Shown here piece by piece: positions 10,501 through 18,585 of a stretch of DNA of 64,000 nt (the first letter of the stretch is position 1; each line of letters begins with the position of its first letter). The notes beneath the pieces are model-generated. The model searched no databases and was not told where the DNA came from. It saw nothing but the letters and a program-made list of their open reading frames with translations. The stretch is from Caulobacter endophyticus (GTDB taxonomy: Bacteria; Pseudomonadota; Alphaproteobacteria; Caulobacterales; Caulobacteraceae), in assembly GCF_029543245.1 (NCBI RefSeq), contig NZ_JARQWV010000007.1:62001-126000 (forward strand), read 5' to 3'. The position numbers and the translations under genes were made by a program.

Positions 10501-13500
10501 CCGTCCCTTCATCTACATGGTCCAGGATTTCGAGCCGATCCTCTATCCGGCTTCCAGCCACTACGCGATGGCGCTGGAGACCTATGACGTCGAGCACATC
10601 CCGGTCATCAACACCCAGCTGCTGCGCGACTTCCTGACGGACAACGACATCGGCCGCTATCGCGACCCGGCGTTCGCGGCTCGCGCCATCAGCTTCGAGC
10701 CGTCGCTGGACCGGACGGTCTTCCATCCCCAGGACGCCAAGCGCGAAAAGCGCCGCCTGCTGTTCTACGCGCGTCCGACCACCGGGGCCCGCAACCTGTT
10801 CGAGGTCGGGGTCGCGGCCCTGCAGCAGGCGCTCGCGACGGGCGACCTGAGCGCCCAGAACTGGGAGTTCATCGGCATGGGCGAGGCCTTCACGCCCGTG
10901 CGGCTGGGCCACGGCGGCATGCTGGAATGCGCTCCCTGGCTGGGCTTCGACGCCTATGCCGAGCAGATGCGCAAGTCCGACATCCTGCTGTCGCTGATGA
11001 TGTCGCCGCACCCGAGCTATCCGCCGCTGGAAATGGCGGCCTGCGGCGGCGTGGTCGTCACCAACACCTACGCCAACAAGTCGGCCGACCGGATGGCGGA
11101 GATTTCGAGCAACATCCTGGCCGTGGAGCCCAGCATCGACGGCGTGGCGGCCGCCCTGGCCAAGGCGGTCGACCTGCTCGAGGACGTGGAAGGCCGCCGC
11201 GCGGCCGCCGCGGCCGTGCAGCTTCCGGGCACGTGGGACGAGGCCCTCGATCCCGTGGTCAAGGCGCTGGTCGAGCGCCTGGCTGAGCACGACGTGGTTC
11301 CGGTCCAGACCGAGGCCCGGCGCCTGTCCATGCCGAACCTGGCGCACGACGGCACGTCCTACAGCCTCTATCTGAACGCGGCCATGAACGCGCGCCGCCG
11401 GCTCTATCCGGCGACCCAGGAGCCGGGACTGCTCAGCTTCGTGACCACGGTGTGGAACACCCCGCCCGCGTTCATCGACGTCCTGGCCCGCAGCGTCGAC
11501 GCCCAGGAGGGCGGAACCAACTTCGAATGGTACATCCTGGACAACGGCACCACGCGGCCCGACGTCATCGAGTACCTGAAGGCGCTGGCCAAGAAGCGCC
11601 CCTACATCCGCCTGGAGCGCGTCGAGGAGAACCTCGGCATCATCGGCGGCATGCGTCACTGCCTGGAGCGGGCGACGGGGCGCTACATCCTGCCGCTGGA
11701 TTCGGACGACTACCTGACGCCCGACTGCGTGCGCATCATGACGTGGCACCTGCAGCAGCATGGATATCCGGCGCTGGCCTACAGCGACGAGGACAAGCTG
11801 CAGGGGTCGTCGCTGAGCGGCCCGTACCTGAAGCCCGACTGGGATCCGGTGCTGTTCGTCAACTCGTGCTACATCGCGCACCTGTGCGCCATCGACCGCG
11901 AGAAGGCCCTGGCTCTGGGCGCCTATGGCGACAGCGCCACCGAGGGCAGCCACGACTGGGACACCTTCACCCGCTTCATGGTCGCCGGGCACGAACCGGT
12001 CCACGTGCCGGAAGTGCTCTACAGCTGGCGCATGCACGCCCAGTCGACCGCGTCGAACATCGACTCCAAGCCGGTCGTCTATGACTCGCAGCGGGCCGTG
12101 CTCGAGCGCTTCCTGGCCGGCCATCCCAAGCGCGCCAACTTCCAGCTGGCCAAGAGCCCGCTGTTCGGCTCGACGCCGGACTGGTGGCTGCGTCGGAACC
12201 GCACCCGCACGCCGGGCCTGACCTCGATCGTCGTGACCCGTCACGGCAAGCCGCGCGACTTCGACATGAAGGTGCACAGCGCCGTCGACCACGAAGTCGT
12301 GCACGTGCCGTTCGACGACGGCGTGGAGGTGCTGCTGGCGCCGCTGAAGGCCGCGGCCGCGGCGGGGCGTCTCGTCCACATCGTCTCGGACGAGGTGGCG
12401 CCGGACAACGACGAGTGGTTCTACGACGCCGTCGCCCAGTTCGAGCTGTTCCCCGACACCGTGATCGTCGGCGGCCGCACCCACTCGCACGGCGAGATCT
12501 TCGCGGCCGGCTACTTCTTCGGCTTCGGCGAGGCCTGCGACTGCCCCGACCGCGGGCGCTCGCTGCTGGACCCGGGCTATTCCGCTCAGCTGTGGAAGCA
12601 GCATTCGGTCAGCGCCGTGTCGATGATCCACGCCGTGGCCAAGCCGGAGTTCATGCTGCGGGCCCTCGCCGAGGTGGCCGCCTGGACGCCGTCCATGCCG
12701 ATGCTGGGGTCGTGGCTGGGCGCCTATGCGCGCAAGCAGGGCGAGCGGGTAGTCTATTCGCCGTTCATCTGCGCCGAGACCTTCATCGACTGGGACGCGC
12801 TGATCGCGCCGGCCGAAAAGCGCCGCTTCGTTTCCTACGCGGCCGACGTCTCGCCCGAAAACCGGCTGCTGCACCCCGACCTCAGCCTGGCGCGGGGGCG
12901 GCCCTACGAGCCGGTCCGCGCGGCGCGGTCGGAAAATCAGGTTGCGCCGCTGGACTACGCCGAATGGGCGAGGATCCAGGAGGCCGGGCGCGCGGGCGTG
13001 AGCACGAACATCGCCTTCTCGCTGCTGACCACGCTCTATATCGGCACCGACGCCGACCTGTTCGCCAAGACCGCCGAGGCCGTCTTCGCCCAGCGGGGCG
13101 CCCGGTTCGAATGGATCATCCTGGCCCACGGCCCGATCTCGCCCAAGCTGCGGGCGAAGCTGGCCGGGCTGGCGTCGGACGCGCGCGTGAAGATCAGCTA
13201 TCTCGAGGCCAATCTCGGGATCATCGGCGGCATGCGCTGGGTGCTCGAGCGGGCGACCTCGGAATATGTCGTGCCGCTCGACGGCGACGACCTGCTGACG
13301 GCGGACGCGCTGGCGATCCTCGGCGCGGCGATCGAGGCGCAGGCCGAACGGCCGGGCCTGGTCTATACCGACGAGGACATCATCATCGGCGACGCACGCC
13401 AGGCGCCGTACCTGCGTCCGGGCTGGGATCCCGTTCTCGACCTGGAGAACTCGTGGATCTGGCACGCCTGCACGTTCCGTCGCGACCTCGCCATGACTCT

Positions 13501-14410
13501 TGGCGTCTATGCCGACGCGGCCAGCGAGTACTGCCACGACTGGGATACGGCCTACCGCTTCTCGCGGGCGGGCTACCGGCCGCTGCACGCGCCGCAGGTC
13601 GCCTATCACTGGCGCCACCACGCCAGCAGCACGTCCAACAGCGGCGACACCAACTCGGGGTCGACCAACTCGGTGCGCGCCCTCCTGGAGACCAAGATCG
13701 CCGATCGCGGTCTCGCCGATCGCTACGAGGTCTCGTCGTTCCCGCTGTTCCGGGGCGCGGAGGAGTTCTGGATCCGTCCGAAGGCGAAAGCCGCGGCCAA
13801 GGTCCACACCGTCCAGCTGGGCGTCGGCAACCTGGCGCGCCTGCGCGCCGCGGTCGACGCCGCCGGGGCCGAGGACCTGATCCTGCTGCGTTCGGCCGAC
13901 GTCGCCTCGATCGGCGACAACGCCGCCGCCGAGGCCGCCAAGATGTTCGCTTTCCATCCGGAGGTGGCGGTCGTCTCGGGTCGCCTGGCCTACGGCGGGG
14001 TGATCACCCTGGCCGGCTGGTCGGCCGACCCGTCGGGCCGCCTGTTCGCGCCCTACGACAACCGTTCGCTGTCGGATGCGGGGCCGTTCGTGCTGGGCTG
14101 GAAGCCGCAGCAGATCACGGTGGGCCTGGCCGACCTGTGCTTCGTGCGGCCCGCCCTCCTGCGGTCGGTGCTGGAGACGAGCCCGAACGACCTCGACAAC
14201 GGCCTGCTGGCCTTCGCCCTGGCGGCGGCCGCGGCCAAGGCCGGCCAGCGGGTGGCCTACAGCCCGCTGGTCCAGGGCGAAAGCGCCGGCGCGCCGGTCA
14301 GCATCGCCGACGCCAAGTCGGCCCAGGTGGTCTGGTCGCGTCTGAGCGGCGGCGGGGTGAAGGGCGAGGTCGCGGGCGCGGCCAGCTACGGCCTGCGGCG
14401 GTTCATCTGA
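7547..14410 (+). CDS. Giant multi-domain glycosyltransferase (repeat domain, three GT2 units, one WsaF-like GT4)
   Basis: A 2287-residue, apparently cytosolic protein with no signal peptide. Residues about 25-275 hold five copies of a Tyr-rich repeat of the type HYLxxGxxEGRxP alternating with PDVAxxGxNPLxH. A GT2 domain begins near 324 (SLITTVYDTPPEF, DSDD near 415, then HDWD and WRIHAQST) and is followed by a degenerate GT2-like half. About 879-1240 resembles the WsaF rhamnosyltransferase: INVLLPAVRMASMSGGPN, then FIYMVQDFEPILYP and SYPPLEMAACGG. A second GT2 starts near 1294 (DSDD near 1384, HDWD) and a third near 1821 (DGDD near 1911, HDWD), each again followed by a degenerate half. All three GT2 units keep their acidic metal and base motifs, so several activities in one chain are likely. 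AGGGGG seven bases upstream supports the TTG start; an ATG lies nine bases downstream. The sugar specificities are unknown. Confidence 0.88.
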   Translation: MNTMSGKFRQLTTRLKERRWVKVIEGSGEFDRDYYIQEYKDVASAGLDPIRHYIRHGASEGRDPSRFFNTRYYLHHNPDVAGSGLNPLVHFISFGRAEGRVATDMGVQIRYIVDSGLLDRQFYLQRYPDVAAAGLDPAFHYLSSGYREGRDPGPLFDTAGYLQAHPEVMRLGLNPLLHFLARGGDHGSLAGQADAQMRLVATSGLFDYAYYIRNNPDVAATGGDPLQHYLTKGWTEGRNPSAAFGTRRYQARYLQGEPGINPLIHYLLIGRNSGYEAPAPGAHERERWTAIPQAQWARSFEVRLAERLRALKTEDYGALESGAKPVFSLITTVYDTPPEFIEALADTIQAQAFRNFEWLILDNGSHKPEVQECCRAVAARDKRFKLFRVEDNLHIIGGNRFVFEKAKGRYTVPIDSDDLLYPDSLAHFAKVLLRNPGDEPVMMYSDEHKVDKDGEPVELIWRWGYAFSHAMATAPAAHLMAFQTARAREVGAYTDDYARGSHDWDTALRLTELGGRVVHIPEVLYGWRIHAQSTAGSAAAKDYISSSQFAVMEESLKRRGMLEQFEPGLLFGSAGWYEMKRREIGGLKLSADFVLTSRGDLENLVHNLEVTDVLDLKRRILCPSALKDEVAALAAERKATVKTYGSEAKLSGLLSEAPASVLGKAIISSGGRIASARGLWDALGALELDTQAGVICGPVVDREDIVFSLGLMAGLNHFVGSPFYEWRKREVPGHLWMVPRPVTATPLLFVVVRASLLRDGLAIPGLDHTEALHGLRLSLESDARGYGTVYIPGLEIVIDAMLPEMVGAGSSAKSKLRREFGAKLGAAVISSHLSTVGGRFGKLRSAADVRPSDSVDYKPFSPAVPLSVVVRPELSDQPMINVLLPAVRMASMSGGPNTVLNLAYRLAKVGFGIRIIATDIPLIDDLDQVWEHIQSISGVNQRLAHVEIVDGTDRSRPFGIGAKDIFFATAWWTAQMAKHASALVGRPFIYMVQDFEPILYPASSHYAMALETYDVEHIPVINTQLLRDFLTDNDIGRYRDPAFAARAISFEPSLDRTVFHPQDAKREKRRLLFYARPTTGARNLFEVGVAALQQALATGDLSAQNWEFIGMGEAFTPVRLGHGGMLECAPWLGFDAYAEQMRKSDILLSLMMSPHPSYPPLEMAACGGVVVTNTYANKSADRMAEISSNILAVEPSIDGVAAALAKAVDLLEDVEGRRAAAAAVQLPGTWDEALDPVVKALVERLAEHDVVPVQTEARRLSMPNLAHDGTSYSLYLNAAMNARRRLYPATQEPGLLSFVTTVWNTPPAFIDVLARSVDAQEGGTNFEWYILDNGTTRPDVIEYLKALAKKRPYIRLERVEENLGIIGGMRHCLERATGRYILPLDSDDYLTPDCVRIMTWHLQQHGYPALAYSDEDKLQGSSLSGPYLKPDWDPVLFVNSCYIAHLCAIDREKALALGAYGDSATEGSHDWDTFTRFMVAGHEPVHVPEVLYSWRMHAQSTASNIDSKPVVYDSQRAVLERFLAGHPKRANFQLAKSPLFGSTPDWWLRRNRTRTPGLTSIVVTRHGKPRDFDMKVHSAVDHEVVHVPFDDGVEVLLAPLKAAAAAGRLVHIVSDEVAPDNDEWFYDAVAQFELFPDTVIVGGRTHSHGEIFAAGYFFGFGEACDCPDRGRSLLDPGYSAQLWKQHSVSAVSMIHAVAKPEFMLRALAEVAAWTPSMPMLGSWLGAYARKQGERVVYSPFICAETFIDWDALIAPAEKRRFVSYAADVSPENRLLHPDLSLARGRPYEPVRAARSENQVAPLDYAEWARIQEAGRAGVSTNIAFSLLTTLYIGTDADLFAKTAEAVFAQRGARFEWIILAHGPISPKLRAKLAGLASDARVKISYLEANLGIIGGMRWVLERATSEYVVPLDGDDLLTADALAILGAAIEAQAERPGLVYTDEDIIIGDARQAPYLRPGWDPVLDLENSWIWHACTFRRDLAMTLGVYADAASEYCHDWDTAYRFSRAGYRPLHAPQVAYHWRHHASSTSNSGDTNSGSTNSVRALLETKIADRGLADRYEVSSFPLFRGAEEFWIRPKAKAAAKVHTVQLGVGNLARLRAAVDAAGAEDLILLRSADVASIGDNAAAEAAKMFAFHPEVAVVSGRLAYGGVITLAGWSADPSGRLFAPYDNRSLSDAGPFVLGWKPQQITVGLADLCFVRPALLRSVLETSPNDLDNGLLAFALAAAAAKAGQRVAYSPLVQGESAGAPVSIADAKSAQVVWSRLSGGGVKGEVAGAASYGLRRFI

Positions 14411-14414
14411 GCGC

Positions 14415-14448
14415 CCGCCCGCTTCCGCCGTCCGGCGGGAGCGGGCGG
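14415..14448 (+). terminator. GC-rich hairpin after the giant glycosyltransferase
   Basis: Bases 14415-14429 pair with 14434-14448 around the loop GTCC, with one G-U pair. The stem begins five bases after the stop codon and has no U-tract. It is a likely terminator or processing barrier between the glycosyltransferase and the dioxygenase gene, which has its own strong ribosome binding site. Confidence 0.55.
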
Positions 14449-14532
14449 TCCGACCGTCGGCGTTGGCTTAAACCTCGGTTGTCGTGAGCGTGGCTTTGCT
14501 GTAACGCCGAAAGTTGTGCTTAGGGGGCGCAA

Positions 14533-15609
14533 ATGAAGCATTACACGCATGTCGGCGCCGAAGCCGTCGAGGACACCGCCGCGCCGCACCTGGCCGGGGA
14601 CAATCTCGTCAGCGCGGAGCTGAAGAGGGCCTGGCTCGAGGACGGCTTCGTCAAGCTGCCGGGCGCCATCGCGCCTGACGTCATCGCTCGCTACAACCGC
14701 ACCGTCGCGGCCGTCCGCGCCAGCGTCGACGACGGCAAGGACGCCCACGGTCACGGCGACCGGATCGGCCAGCTGCACCAGCAGGAGACCGACCTGCTGC
14801 AGGTCGCGGCCAGCGAGGCGATCCTCGATTTCCTGCGCTGGGCCTTCTCCGACGAGCCGATCGTCATGGGCTCGCTCAACTTCGAGCGCGGCACCCAGCA
14901 GGAAGCGCATATCGACGCCATCTTCTTCTGGCCCGAGCCGTCGCACACCATGGCCGGCGTCTGGGTGGCGCTCGAAGACATCAATCCCGACGCCGGGCCG
15001 CTGTTCTACATCCCGGGCAGCCATCGCTGGCGGTTCAATCACAGCGACGACGTGGCCGCCACGCGGCCGGACCTGGCCGCCGAGCGCGAGAACGCGCGCC
15101 GCGGCGAGGGCTACGCCCCGGACCTGATCGATCGCATGGGCGTGGCCTGGACGCAGGACCTTGTGGCCGCCGAGCAGGCGAACGAGGGCCGCCGCACGAT
15201 CGTCGACCTGAAGGCCGGCGACGTCGTGATCTGGCACTCGCTGCTCGCCCACGGCGGCTCGCCGACCGTGAACCCGGAACTGAGCCGCCGCAGCGTGGTG
15301 TTCCACTATCTGGGCCGCAAGACCCAGCTCTACACGTTCGAGCAGTTCATGCTGCTGGGCCGGGACGAGTTGCCCCAGCAACCCGGGCAGTCGCTCGAGC
15401 TGAAGCAGTACGGCGACCTCGCCTACATGTCGGCGCCGGGCTTCGTGACCTACAACAACGGCGCGGCGACCACGCACGAGATCGGCGAGCCGATCGGGCC
15501 GCGCCTGTCGGAGACCGCGCCCGCCGCGGCCGCGCCGGTCGAGGCCGCGCCCGCCGCCGCCCCGTCCACCGGCCTGCTGGGCCGTATCCTGCGCCGCCTG
15601 GGCCTCTAG
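14533..15609 (+). CDS. Phytanoyl-CoA dioxygenase (PhyH) family Fe(II)/2-oxoglutarate oxygenase
   Basis: A 358-residue non-heme iron oxygenase. The iron triad reads His126-x-Asp128 (AHIDAIFF) with a distal His in HSLLAHGGSP near 235-240; the Arg in LSRRSVVFHY near 255 is the expected 2-oxoglutarate ligand. PhyH-family enzymes hydroxylate lipids, small molecules and some sugar derivatives. Lying between glycosyltransferase and sugar-methyltransferase genes, it may hydroxylate or otherwise oxidise a glycan or its precursor, which is inference. The C-terminus is unusual: an Ala/Pro-rich linker of about 25 residues ends in GLLGRILRRLGL, a short basic amphipathic helix that could bind membrane or a partner protein. 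AGGGGG lies five bases before the ATG. Confidence 0.82.
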   Translation: MKHYTHVGAEAVEDTAAPHLAGDNLVSAELKRAWLEDGFVKLPGAIAPDVIARYNRTVAAVRASVDDGKDAHGHGDRIGQLHQQETDLLQVAASEAILDFLRWAFSDEPIVMGSLNFERGTQQEAHIDAIFFWPEPSHTMAGVWVALEDINPDAGPLFYIPGSHRWRFNHSDDVAATRPDLAAERENARRGEGYAPDLIDRMGVAWTQDLVAAEQANEGRRTIVDLKAGDVVIWHSLLAHGGSPTVNPELSRRSVVFHYLGRKTQLYTFEQFMLLGRDELPQQPGQSLELKQYGDLAYMSAPGFVTYNNGAATTHEIGEPIGPRLSETAPAAAAPVEAAPAAAPSTGLLGRILRRLGL

Positions 15610-15615
15610 ACCGCG

Positions 15616-15646
15616 TTCGTCGCCGGGGTCAGCCCCCGGCGACGAA
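15616..15646. terminator. Bidirectional terminator overlapping a stop codon
   Basis: A perfect 13-base-pair stem (15616-15628 with 15634-15646) lies between the convergent dioxygenase and O-methyltransferase genes. The stop codon and last codons of the reverse-strand gene lie in the loop and right arm, so one hairpin can serve both transcripts. Confidence 0.6.
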
Positions 15647-16708
15647 GAGCTTTTCGGTGAAGGCCGGAATGATCGGGTCGACCACCTCCAGCGCGGTCCG
15701 CCAGCCGCCGGGAGCCTGAAGGGCCTCGGAGCTGAAGTCGAACGCGTCGTGCGGATTGCGCCAGGTGGTCCAGTTCTTGGTGTAGATGGCGCGGCTGGTG
15801 CGGGCCATCAGGGCCATGTAGGCCTCGATCTGCTCGGGACGCATCTCGTGCAGCGCCGAAATGGCGGCGAAGCAGTCGACCGAACCGTCGGGAACCAGGG
15901 CCAGCTGGTCGACCGTGAACAACGCGATGTCGGCCGCCGCGATTTCGTCGGCCACGTCCTCCCAGCGATCGAACGGCCGCCAGCGGAAGACCTTCCGGTC
16001 CGGGAAGGTGGTTTCCAGGTACCACTCCGACACCGCCAGAGCAGGGGCGATGTCGAAGATCCAGTAGCGGAGCGAGCTGCGAAGCTGCAGGGCGACCGAG
16101 CCGACGCGCCCGTAGCCGGCGCCGATCTCGGCCAGCACCGCGTTCTCCGCCGCCAGGTGGGGCTCCATGCGAAGGAAGTCGCGCAGCGAGTTGGCCAGGT
16201 CCTGCGAGATCGCCTGGCCCCGGAACTCCATGCGGATCGGATTGCCGACGTCGGGCTCGTTGAGCTTCAGGTTGTGGCCGCCGGGGTCGCGCTGCGAGAG
16301 CCACCACCACAGCAGGCCCACGAACAGGGTGTAGCCGCGCGCCGCGCTCGGCGAGGTGAGGTACTCGGTGTCGTTGATGCTCAGCACCGCCGGATCGCCC
16401 AGGAGGCCGCATTCCAGCGGCGTGGGGATCGGGGCGTCGGCCCAGGCGCGCAGCAGCACCTGCATCTGGGGATCGTAGGGCCCCTCGACGGCCCAGTTGA
16501 AGTAGTTCTGCGAGATCGTGCGCTTGAAGTTCTCAAGACCATAGGTCTCGATGAACCCCTCGTTCTGGCGGCCGATGTCGCGCCAGAACAGGCTGGGATG
16601 AAACACTTCGGCCGCGCGCATGACCGCCTCGTGCATCCGCGCCGAGCGCGCCAGGATGTCCGAGGCCAGCGCCGGGTCGTGCGGCGCGCGTGCTCGCAGG
16701 GTCGTCAT
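15629..16708 (-). CDS. Putative sugar O-methyltransferase
   Basis: A 359-residue SAM-dependent methyltransferase of the putative sugar O-methyltransferase group (NanM-like). The SAM-binding loop is LAEIGAGYGRVG near residue 190. Upstream is the conserved-looking SQNYFNWAVEG segment; a later IYTKNWTTWRNP segment probably forms the acceptor side. The family methylates hydroxyls on surface sugars, often capping chains, so the polysaccharide made here probably carries O-methyl groups. It is convergent with the dioxygenase and divergent from the next glycosyltransferase across a 213-base gap that holds no other gene. Confidence 0.75.
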   Translation of the reverse strand: MTTLRARAPHDPALASDILARSARMHEAVMRAAEVFHPSLFWRDIGRQNEGFIETYGLENFKRTISQNYFNWAVEGPYDPQMQVLLRAWADAPIPTPLECGLLGDPAVLSINDTEYLTSPSAARGYTLFVGLLWWWLSQRDPGGHNLKLNEPDVGNPIRMEFRGQAISQDLANSLRDFLRMEPHLAAENAVLAEIGAGYGRVGSVALQLRSSLRYWIFDIAPALAVSEWYLETTFPDRKVFRWRPFDRWEDVADEIAAADIALFTVDQLALVPDGSVDCFAAISALHEMRPEQIEAYMALMARTSRAIYTKNWTTWRNPHDAFDFSSEALQAPGGWRTALEVVDPIIPAFTEKLFVAGG

Positions 16709-16921
16709 CGTGTCCGGCGCCTTCGTCTCGAGGTGATGGTCGCATCGCCTCCTCGGCCGATGCGATTCGATATCGCCGGTATATCACCACGTTCGTCGAA
16801 GGCGACCGACAGACGGCTATCGGCGGTGGCGCATGGGCCTTGGTCGGGGCGGGCCTTTTGCCGAAGATGCGCCGCTGATACACCCGGCGCCAGCGGCCGA
16901 GCGGCCGCAGGGGTGGCCACG

Positions 16922-18466
16922 ATGTTCTCGATTCTTATCCCCAGTCGAAATCGACTGGAGCTGCTGGGCCGGGCCATCGAGTCCGTCCGTCGACAAGGCT
17001 ATGACGACTACGAGGTCGTGGTGTCCGACAACGCCTCGGACGAGGACTATGCGGGCTATGTCGCGTCGCTGGATGATTCGCGGATTCGCGTCGTCCGCAG
17101 CGACCAGCCGCTGTCGGTCACCGAGAACTGGAACCGGGCGCTGGAGGCCTCGCGCGGCGACTATTTCGTCATGCTCGGCGACGACGACGCCCTGGCGCCG
17201 GGTTATCTGGCCCATCAGGCGCAGCTGATCGAGAGCTTCGAGCAGCCCGACGTGCTGTATGCCATCGCCTATCATTACGCCTATCCGGGCGTGGTGCCGG
17301 GCTGGCCGGGCGGCTATCTGGCGACGGTGGCCAACAGCCCGCTGTTCGTCGGCCATCCGGGCCCCTACTGGCTGGACGTCGCGGAGATGCGGCGGCTGGG
17401 ACGCCGGGGGATGTCGTTCCGGCACGATATCAGCTTCAACGCCCAGCACTTCATGTACCGCCGGGGCTATGTGGACGGCCTGGCCAAGCTGGGGCCGTTC
17501 TACCAGTCGCCCTATCCCGACTACTACGCCGCCTTCGTGACCTTCCGCACGGCGCAGCGCCTGATCGCCGATCCGCACCCGCGGATCATCATCGGCATCG
17601 CGCGCCAGTCGTTCGGCTATTTCGCGATGAACCAGCAGGAGGAGGAGGGGGCCAGCCGGTTCCTGACCGACCCCATGGACCGCGCGTTCCTGGCCGAAGG
17701 GGACGCGGCCATCGAGCGGGCGCTGGATTTTCCGGGGACGACCCACACCCGCAACTGGCTGCTGGCCGCGCTGCAGGCGCGCCGCCGCCTGGGCGAGACG
17801 GACCTGGGCGGGGACCTGCGCCGCTACGCCCGGCTGCAGCTGATGGAGCTGGCGGTGCTGGCCGGCTACGAGCGCCGGGCCCAGCGGGTCGACTACCGGC
17901 GCACGCTCGCCGGGCTGACCCCGGCCGAGCGCCGCTTCGGCGAGCGCGCCCTGCGCTCGGCCATGACCGCCCGCATCGCCGATGGCGGGGGCGCGATGCT
18001 GGCCGCCGTGCGTGGTCTGCTGGGCGTCTATTATCCGGCTCGCGTGCAGTATCACCCCTTCGATCCGATGGAGACGATCCTCGACGCGGTGGAGCGGCTC
18101 ACGCCCGTCCCGGCGGCGCCCGAAGCGCCGCCGCCTGAGCCTGAGCCTGAGCCCGAGCCCGAACCGCCGTCACCCTCGCCGCTGGAGCTGATGCAGGCCG
18201 AGCGTGACGCGCTCGCCGCGGAGTTGACCAGGCGCGAGGAGCTTCTCGCGGGGCTGGAGGAGGCGCTGGCCGGATCCCAACGCGCGGTGGAGGCCGCGTC
18301 GCGGCGCGAGGCGGGTCTGGCGACGGAGCGCGACGAGCTGCTGGAATGCCTCAACGAAGTGCTTGATTCGCCGGGCTGGCGCATGACGCGCCCCCTTCGC
18401 AGACTCCTCGATCGTCGCGGCGATGCGGCGCCCATGCCGCTGGCGTCGCGCAAGCCCGATAAGTGA
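16922..18466 (+). CDS. GT2 glycosyltransferase with Pro-Glu linker, coiled coil and basic tail
   Basis: A 514-residue protein. The N-terminal GT-A domain starts at once with FSILIPSRNRLELLGRAIESV and has the nucleotide-sugar and metal motif LGDDDALAPG near residue 85. After about 390 residues comes an acidic Pro-Glu run (PEPEPEPEPEP, about 404-414), then a heptad-like coiled coil of about 60 residues, and the tail SPGWRMTRPLRRLLDRRG. A coiled coil ending in a W-R-x-T-x-PLR motif recurs in surface-glycan glycosyltransferases and may govern oligomerisation or membrane contact. The open frame extends far upstream of the ATG, but those residues are low-complexity shadow of the reverse-strand methyltransferase. 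CAGGGG lies just upstream of the chosen ATG. The sugar specificity is unknown. Confidence 0.82.
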   Translation: MFSILIPSRNRLELLGRAIESVRRQGYDDYEVVVSDNASDEDYAGYVASLDDSRIRVVRSDQPLSVTENWNRALEASRGDYFVMLGDDDALAPGYLAHQAQLIESFEQPDVLYAIAYHYAYPGVVPGWPGGYLATVANSPLFVGHPGPYWLDVAEMRRLGRRGMSFRHDISFNAQHFMYRRGYVDGLAKLGPFYQSPYPDYYAAFVTFRTAQRLIADPHPRIIIGIARQSFGYFAMNQQEEEGASRFLTDPMDRAFLAEGDAAIERALDFPGTTHTRNWLLAALQARRRLGETDLGGDLRRYARLQLMELAVLAGYERRAQRVDYRRTLAGLTPAERRFGERALRSAMTARIADGGGAMLAAVRGLLGVYYPARVQYHPFDPMETILDAVERLTPVPAAPEAPPPEPEPEPEPEPPSPSPLELMQAERDALAAELTRREELLAGLEEALAGSQRAVEAASRREAGLATERDELLECLNEVLDSPGWRMTRPLRRLLDRRGDAAPMPLASRKPDK

Positions 18467-18549
18467 GCAGATACAAGGGCGATTACCCACGATATCAGGG
18501 GGCATCGCAGGTTGTCATCGCCGCGGAGGCTCAGCTATATGGGTCGCCT

Positions 18550-18566
18550 GCGGGTCGCTGACCCGC
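18550..18566 (+). promoter_or_regulatory. Small hairpin in the rfbF leader
   Basis: GCGGGTC and GACCCGC form a seven-base-pair stem with a three-base loop. It ends just before the GGGGAT ribosome binding site of rfbF. It could be the tail terminator of the preceding gene or a leader structure. The rest of the 119-base gap shows nothing else clear. Confidence 0.3.
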
Positions 18567-18585
18567 CTCTTGGGGATAGCGAATC

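Noticed and set aside
9494-13957. Open reverse-strand frame of 1487 codons opposite the giant glycosyltransferase
   Set aside because: The protein would be rich in Arg, Gly, His and Val with no domain, and it follows the codon pattern of the forward gene. Long antisense frames are expected in very GC-rich DNA.
15749-16921. Upstream extension of the GT2 at 16922 by 391 codons
   Set aside because: The added part lies opposite the O-methyltransferase gene and shows no fold; the GT-A domain begins exactly at the chosen ATG.
16817-18055. Reverse open frame of 412 codons opposite the GT2 gene
   Set aside because: The composition is typical of a shadow frame and the forward GT2 is clear.
18134-18165. 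Short tandem repeat in DNA encoding the Pro-Glu run, considered as a phase-variable or slippage site
   Set aside because: The units are six bases long with changes between them, so slippage would keep the frame; it is better read as a flexible linker.
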